From Rickettsiales bacterium (GTDB lineage: Bacteria; Pseudomonadota; Alphaproteobacteria; Rickettsiales; UBA3002), in the NCBI GenBank assembly GCA_947441895.1, contig CANEUT010000047.1, positions 1-9,679 of the forward strand: a stretch of 9,679 nt of DNA, given 5' to 3'. Shown in pieces: positions 6,825 through 9,679 of this stretch. Position 1 is the stretch's first letter. Each line of letters begins with the position of its first letter. The position numbers were made by a program, and so were the translations under genes. The notes beneath the pieces are model-generated. The model did not search any database. It was not told the origin of the DNA and saw only the letters and a list, made by a program, of their open reading frames with translations.

Positions 6825-6830
6825 GTTTTT
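6825..6830 (+). terminator. T-tract after the palindrome, possible ftsZ terminator
   Basis: A run of five T follows the long stem-loop of the CTAG-ended repeat. The stem closes with AT pairs just before it, so this is a weaker-than-standard intrinsic terminator; it may act on ftsZ transcripts. Confidence 0.3.
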
Positions 6831-6962
6831 AGGATGGGCGCTAAGCTCCTAGCATCTTGCTTATTTTGACGCGAACCCTGCACCTCTCGTGGCTTGATAA
6901 ATGTACCCTGCAGGCATTTCTTGGGATAAATTGTAAGCTGCTCATTTGCCTTTATTTTCCCC

Positions 6963-6979
6963 TGTAACATATGGTTACA
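6963..6979. promoter_or_regulatory. TGTAAC-N5-GTTACA dyad upstream of lpxC, candidate operator
   Basis: TGTAAC (6963-6968) and GTTACA (6974-6979) form a perfect 6-5-6 inverted repeat, the size and shape of a dimeric regulator site, ending ten bases upstream of the proposed -35 box of lpxC. Regulator unknown. The rest of 6831-6962 shows no gene and only short, weak dyads. Confidence 0.4.
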
Positions 6980-6988
6980 AACCGTGCA

Positions 6989-7016
6989 TTGTTTCACGCG
7001 GGAATGCGTTTAGATT
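6989..7016 (+). promoter_or_regulatory. Candidate lpxC promoter with a GANTC site
   Basis: TTGTTT (6989-6994), a 16-base spacer and TAGATT (7011-7016) could be -35 and -10 boxes, with a start near 7023 and a leader of about 30 bases. GATTC at 7013-7017 is a GANTC site, the target of the CcrM cell-cycle methylase of many Alphaproteobacteria, and it overlaps the -10 box. Functional meaning is inferred. Confidence 0.4.
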
Positions 7017-7051
7017 CACCTTAAGAAAACAAAAATAACAGGTGTATCTCC

Positions 7052-8011
7052 ATGGAAACCACGCGCGAAAACCAACACAACGACCAATCATTTTTTCAGC
7101 ACACCGTGGCGGCAGAGGTAAGCTGTGTGGGCGTTTCGCTGCATGGCGGTGACATGGTGAACATGCTGATTCGTCCGGCACCCGCGCATACGGGCATTGT
7201 GTTTGTCCGTAAAGATATGGATGGCCCGCACACCGCGGTAGCCGCCACTTATGATGCCGTGACGGAAACTACGCTGGGCACCACCATTGCCAATGTTCAC
7301 GGCGTTAGCGTTTCCACCATCGAACATGTGATGGCGGCGCTGTGGGGCGCTGGCATTGACAATGCACGCATTGAACTGGATGCCCCAGAAGTGCCCATTA
7401 TGGATGGTTCGAGCGAGCCGTTTGTGTTTTTGCTGGAATGTGCTGGCCGTGTTCAACAGCGCGCCACCCGCCGCGTGGTGGAAGTGTTGCGTGAAGTGAC
7501 AGTGGAAGAGGGCGCATCACGTGCGACCATTGCGCCGAATGATGGGTTTGTGCTGGAGGTAGAAATTGCCTTTAAGCACCCGCTTATTTCCACACAAAAA
7601 GCCCGCTATGATTTTTCAGATACTACGTTTAAACAAGCGCTGTCGCGCGCCCGCACCTTTGGCTTTGCACAGGATGTAGAGAAAATGCGTAGCATGGGAT
7701 TGGCCCTTGGTGGGTCGCTGCATAACGCCATTGTTATTGGCGAAGATGAAATTCTGAATGAAGGCGGCTTGCGTTACGCCGATGAGTTTGTGCGTCACAA
7801 AGCGCTGGATTGCGTGGGTGATTATTTCCTCGCCGGAGCCATGATTAAGGGCCTCATCACCACCCATCGTCCGGGCCATGGCATTAACAATAAATTGCTG
7901 CGTGCGTTATTTGCTGACCCCGCAAACTATCGCATTGTGGGCGATGATGAAGCCGATGTGCCCATGCATGTGGAACGCGCGGAACATGCACAAGCCGCCA
8001 TGTCGGCGTAA
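7052..8011 (+). CDS. lpxC: UDP-3-O-acyl-N-acetylglucosamine deacetylase (LpxC)
   Basis: Zinc-dependent deacetylase for the committed step of lipid A synthesis, so the organism makes LPS-type outer membrane. The 319-residue product shows two stacked LpxC domains. Active-site residues seen are Glu91-His92 in STIEHVMAAL, Asp118-Gly-Ser-Ser in PIMDGSSEPF, His249 and Asp253 in EFVRHKALDCVGDYFLAG (zinc ligands with His92), and His276 in HRPGHGINN. SRARTFGF (198-205) is also typical. The start has AGGTG (7040-7044) seven bases upstream. The first 15 residues are a polar extension before the conserved HTVAAEVSCVGVSLHGG. It follows ftsZ as in other Alphaproteobacteria but with a 350-base gap, so it is probably transcribed from its own promoter. 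It is convergent with the next gene. Confidence 0.97.
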   Translation: METTRENQHNDQSFFQHTVAAEVSCVGVSLHGGDMVNMLIRPAPAHTGIVFVRKDMDGPHTAVAATYDAVTETTLGTTIANVHGVSVSTIEHVMAALWGAGIDNARIELDAPEVPIMDGSSEPFVFLLECAGRVQQRATRRVVEVLREVTVEEGASRATIAPNDGFVLEVEIAFKHPLISTQKARYDFSDTTFKQALSRARTFGFAQDVEKMRSMGLALGGSLHNAIVIGEDEILNEGGLRYADEFVRHKALDCVGDYFLAGAMIKGLITTHRPGHGINNKLLRALFADPANYRIVGDDEADVPMHVERAEHAQAAMSA

Positions 8012-8049
8012 AATTCAATGCTGATTGGCTGCAAATATAGTCATTTCAC

Positions 8050-8170
8050 TTTAAAATTTCCGCTTGCTGCAAATGATTGTTTTTTGCGCTTCCGCTCCGC
8101 ATGTACTAAAATGTACATTTGCGGTGCGGTTCTCAAAAGCCAATCATTTTCGCTAACCGGAAATTTTAAA
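8050..8170. repeat. Nested palindrome with ATGTAC...GTACAT core, copy 1
   Basis: Outer arms TTTAAAATTTCCG (8050-8062) and CGGAAATTTTAAA (8158-8170) are perfect 13-base inverted repeats. Inside, AAATGATTG (8071-8079) pairs with CAATCATTT (8141-8149), TTTTG with CAAAA, and ATGTAC (8101-8106) with GTACAT (8113-8118) across a 6-base loop. The whole 121 bases can fold as one long interrupted stem. Lying between convergent genes, it may act as a two-way terminator. Confidence 0.75.
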
Positions 8171-8184
8171 TTAAAACGACTATC

Positions 8185-8253
8185 GTGATTTTTCTGACTT
8201 CCGATGCTCACGTACCAACAACGTACGCTGCGCTTCGGCTTCAGAAAAATCAC
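8185..8253. repeat. Nested palindrome with CGTAC...GTACG core, copy 2
   Basis: Outer arms GTGATTTTTCTGA (8185-8197) and TCAGAAAAATCAC (8241-8253) are perfect 13-base inverted repeats; the core is CGTAC (8211-8215), a 7-base loop, and GTACG (8223-8227). CTTCCG on the left and GCGCTTCGGCTTC on the right recall the matching parts of copy 1, while the outer arms have a different sequence. With copy 1 it fills most of the 292 bases between lpxC and the acetyltransferase; no gene is seen there. Confidence 0.75.
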
Positions 8254-8303
8254 TATTTTCGCTCAATCATCTCTTGAATTAAGTTCCTACGGAGCCAACA
8301 AAA

Positions 8304-8789
8304 CTACTTATTACACTGACCAAACGGAACGGTTGATCCGGGAATTTTGGTCATGTGATAGCCGGTGTGGGTAAAGCCGTTGCGGAAGTAAAAACGCTGC
8401 GCCAGAAAATAGCTCACATAGGTATCCAGCACCATCAGCTCACATTTTTCAGCGATTGCCCGCTTCTCCAGCCATGCCAGCAGCTTCTGGCCAATGCCGC
8501 TGCTGCGCCAATGTTCGTGCACCACAAAATTATCAATATCGAGCTGTTTGCCGCACCAAAAACGAGTGCGCAGCCAAAAACCGCTGATGCCCACCATGTC
8601 ATCACCGGCAAAGGCAGCCACCACCCCATAGCCCTGAGGCAACATGTCTTTCAGGCGGGCTGTGAAAAGTCGCTTGGTCATGCTGGGGTTCAGATGCTGG
8701 ATGAGCGGTAATATGGACGGAATCTCAGCCGCGCTCAGCTCGCGCAGCGCGATGCGGGGTTTTGAAGAAGCTGTGGATTTCTTTGTCAT
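8304..8789 (-). CDS. GNAT-family N-acetyltransferase, substrate unknown
   Basis: Predicted acetyl-CoA-dependent acetyltransferase of 161 residues. The GNAT core is clear: strand beta-4 DIDNFVVHEHW (85-94), then the acetyl-CoA pyrophosphate loop RSSGIG (95-100, family pattern Q/R-x-x-G-x-G/A) leading into helix QKLLAWLEKRA, strand CELMVLDTY (116-124), and FYFRNGFTHTGYHMTK (133-148), the usual C-terminal Y/F-x-x-x-GF segment. The substrate cannot be read from sequence. The frame extends upstream to 8972, but that part would cover the promoter region and the bamD signal peptide, and ATG 8789 opens the domain after a short Lys/Ser-rich stretch. It is the only minus-strand gene, convergent with lpxC and divergent from bamD, and is not a usual member of this cluster, so it is likely an insertion unrelated to envelope synthesis. 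Confidence 0.88.
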   Translation of the reverse strand: MTKKSTASSKPRIALRELSAAEIPSILPLIQHLNPSMTKRLFTARLKDMLPQGYGVVAAFAGDDMVGISGFWLRTRFWCGKQLDIDNFVVHEHWRSSGIGQKLLAWLEKRAIAEKCELMVLDTYVSYFLAQRFYFRNGFTHTGYHMTKIPGSTVPFGQCNK

Positions 8790-8796
8790 GAATGTG

Positions 8797-8825
8797 CCTA
8801 TAGCGCGGGTAGTGATTGCGTGCAA
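8797..8825 (-). promoter_or_regulatory. Candidate promoter of the acetyltransferase gene
   Basis: Read on the minus strand: TTGCAC (8825-8820), 17-base spacer, TATAGG (8802-8797). The start of transcription would fall near 8790, almost on the ATG at 8789, implying a leaderless or nearly leaderless message. Pattern match only. Confidence 0.4.
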
Positions 8826-8843
8826 GCGCAGCCCTGCTATAAA
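8816..8843 (+). promoter_or_regulatory. Candidate bamD promoter
   Basis: TTGCGT (8816-8821), 16-base spacer, TATAAA (8838-8843). Transcription would start about 8850, beside the bamD ATG at 8851. If that is right, the AAAGAG at 8841-8846 would not be in the message; if translation uses that site, the promoter must be further upstream, inside the acetyltransferase gene. The -35 box overlaps that of the divergent promoter in TTGCGTGCAA. Confidence 0.35.
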
Positions 8844-8850
8844 GAGCCAT

Positions 8851-9672
8851 ATGTATTCTCGCCCAACGTTTTCACGTGCTTTTTTGATGGCCGGTGTTGC
8901 AACCGCAATGCTGGCATTGACCGGTTGCGGTGGCGATGAAGCCGACGCTGTATCTGATAAAAACGAAACCATTGATGTGCTTTATGATAAGGCCTTGGCC
9001 AGTTATAAACGCAAAGTCTTCAAAGATGCGATTGAGCAATTTGAAGAAGTAGAGCGCCAGCACCCCTATTCGGAATGGGCGGCGCATGCACAAATTATGG
9101 CGGCCTATTCGGGCTATCGTGGTGGCCAGTTCGACGATGCCATTAGCATTCTGGACCGTTTTGTAAAATTACACCCCACCCATTCCAGCACGCCCTATGC
9201 GTATTATTTAACCGCATTGTGCTACTACACGCAAATTTCAGATGTGGGCCGTGATCAGAAAATGACGGAAGATGCGCGCACCGCGCTGAAAGATGTCATC
9301 AACCGCTATCCAGATTCGCACTACGCGAAAGACGCGCAGCTGAAGCTTGATCTGACCGAGGATCACCTGGCCGGAAAAGAGATGGAAGTGGGCCGTTATT
9401 ATCAACGCCACCAAGATTATCCGGCGGCCATTAACCGTTTCAAATTTGTGGTCGATAAATTCCAAACCACTGGCCATGCCGCAGAAGCGCTGCACCGCCT
9501 GGTGGAAACCTATCTGCGTTTGGGCGTGGTGGATGAAGCCAAGAAATACGCTGCCGTTTTGGGCTATAACTATGCGGGATCGGACTGGTATAAATTCAGC
9601 TACGAAATGATGCAGGGTAATTTAAGCCCCGAGGAAAAGAAAAGCACGTTCGATCAATATTTAAAATTGTAG
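8851..9672 (+). CDS. bamD: Outer membrane protein assembly factor BamD (lipoprotein)
   Basis: Essential lipoprotein of the BAM complex that, with BamA, inserts beta-barrel proteins into the outer membrane; it faces the periplasm. The 273-residue product opens with a lipoprotein signal peptide: basic MYSRPTFSR, hydrophobic FLMAGVATAMLA, and lipobox LTGC with Cys26 as the lipidated residue. The mature part is made of TPR-like helical repeats, e.g. LYDKALASYKRKVFKDAIEQ (44-63), PYSEWAAHAQIMAAYSGYRG (72-91), FDDAISILDRFVKLHP (94-109), YYQRHQDYPAAINRFKFVVD and AAEALHRLVETYLRLG. The length fits the family. The frame is open back to 8644, but the signal peptide fixes ATG 8851, with AAAGAG (8841-8846) four bases upstream. 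In related genomes recN usually follows; an ATG at 9677, the last three bases of the window, could be its start. Confidence 0.96.
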   Translation: MYSRPTFSRAFLMAGVATAMLALTGCGGDEADAVSDKNETIDVLYDKALASYKRKVFKDAIEQFEEVERQHPYSEWAAHAQIMAAYSGYRGGQFDDAISILDRFVKLHPTHSSTPYAYYLTALCYYTQISDVGRDQKMTEDARTALKDVINRYPDSHYAKDAQLKLDLTEDHLAGKEMEVGRYYQRHQDYPAAINRFKFVVDKFQTTGHAAEALHRLVETYLRLGVVDEAKKYAAVLGYNYAGSDWYKFSYEMMQGNLSPEEKKSTFDQYLKL

Positions 9673-9679
9673 TCACATG

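Noticed and set aside
8041..8253. CRISPR array or integron attC sites suggested by the repeated hairpins.
   Set aside because: No regular repeat-spacer pattern and no associated cas or integrase gene; the elements are nested inverted repeats with different arms.
1..9679. A new multi-gene defence, toxin or biosynthetic system.
   Set aside because: Every long gene but two belongs to well-known cell wall, division, lipid A or outer-membrane assembly families, and the two others (PH-like membrane protein and acetyltransferase) are not neighbours and show no shared function.

Overview
The window is the 3' part of a dcw (division and cell wall) cluster from an alphaproteobacterium, followed by two envelope-biogenesis genes. 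The order murB - orf - ddl - ftsQ - ftsA - ftsZ - lpxC - (acetyltransferase) - bamD, all on the + strand except the acetyltransferase, is the order known from Alphaproteobacteria. The FtsZ with a very long linker ending in a DIPAFLRRQ-type tail, the MurB with an LPKVRG N-terminus, and LpxC directly downstream of ftsZ fit the same group. No rRNA, tRNA, phage, IS transposase or CRISPR was found. Genus cannot be fixed from the sequence; the small intergenic palindromes resemble those of repeat-rich, poorly characterised alphaproteobacterial lineages.

Region by region: 1-130 is a short lead-in with a palindromic repeat whose right end forms the murB start codon. 124-3436 holds murB, a small two-helix membrane protein with a PH-like tail (not a usual dcw member, AT-richer than its neighbours), ddl and ftsQ; gene overlaps of 1 and 4 bases mark translational coupling, broken only by a 141-base gap before ddl. 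3438-4691 is ftsA. 4692-5000 is a 309-base leader before ftsZ with 21-base direct repeats, a good sigma70-type promoter flanked by an ACCGC dyad, and a GC-rich hairpin just before the ribosome binding site. 5001-6701 is ftsZ. 6698-6824 is a CTAG-ended palindromic repeat that supplies the ftsZ stop codon. 6825-7051 is the lpxC regulatory region, and lpxC follows. Between the convergent lpxC and acetyltransferase genes (8012-8303) lie two nested palindromes with a GTAC-bearing core. A 61-base divergent promoter region separates the acetyltransferase from bamD, and the window ends on an ATG just after bamD.

Together the genes make peptidoglycan precursors (MurB, Ddl), assemble the division ring and its membrane links (FtsQ, FtsA, FtsZ), commit carbon to lipid A (LpxC) and insert outer-membrane proteins (BamD). 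The core genes look intact and ordinary. I saw no convincing new multi-gene system. The parts that deserve a second look are the inserted PH-like membrane gene, the palindromic repeats that have taken over gene ends (start of murB, stop of ftsZ), the GTAC-cored nested palindromes, and the ftsZ leader.
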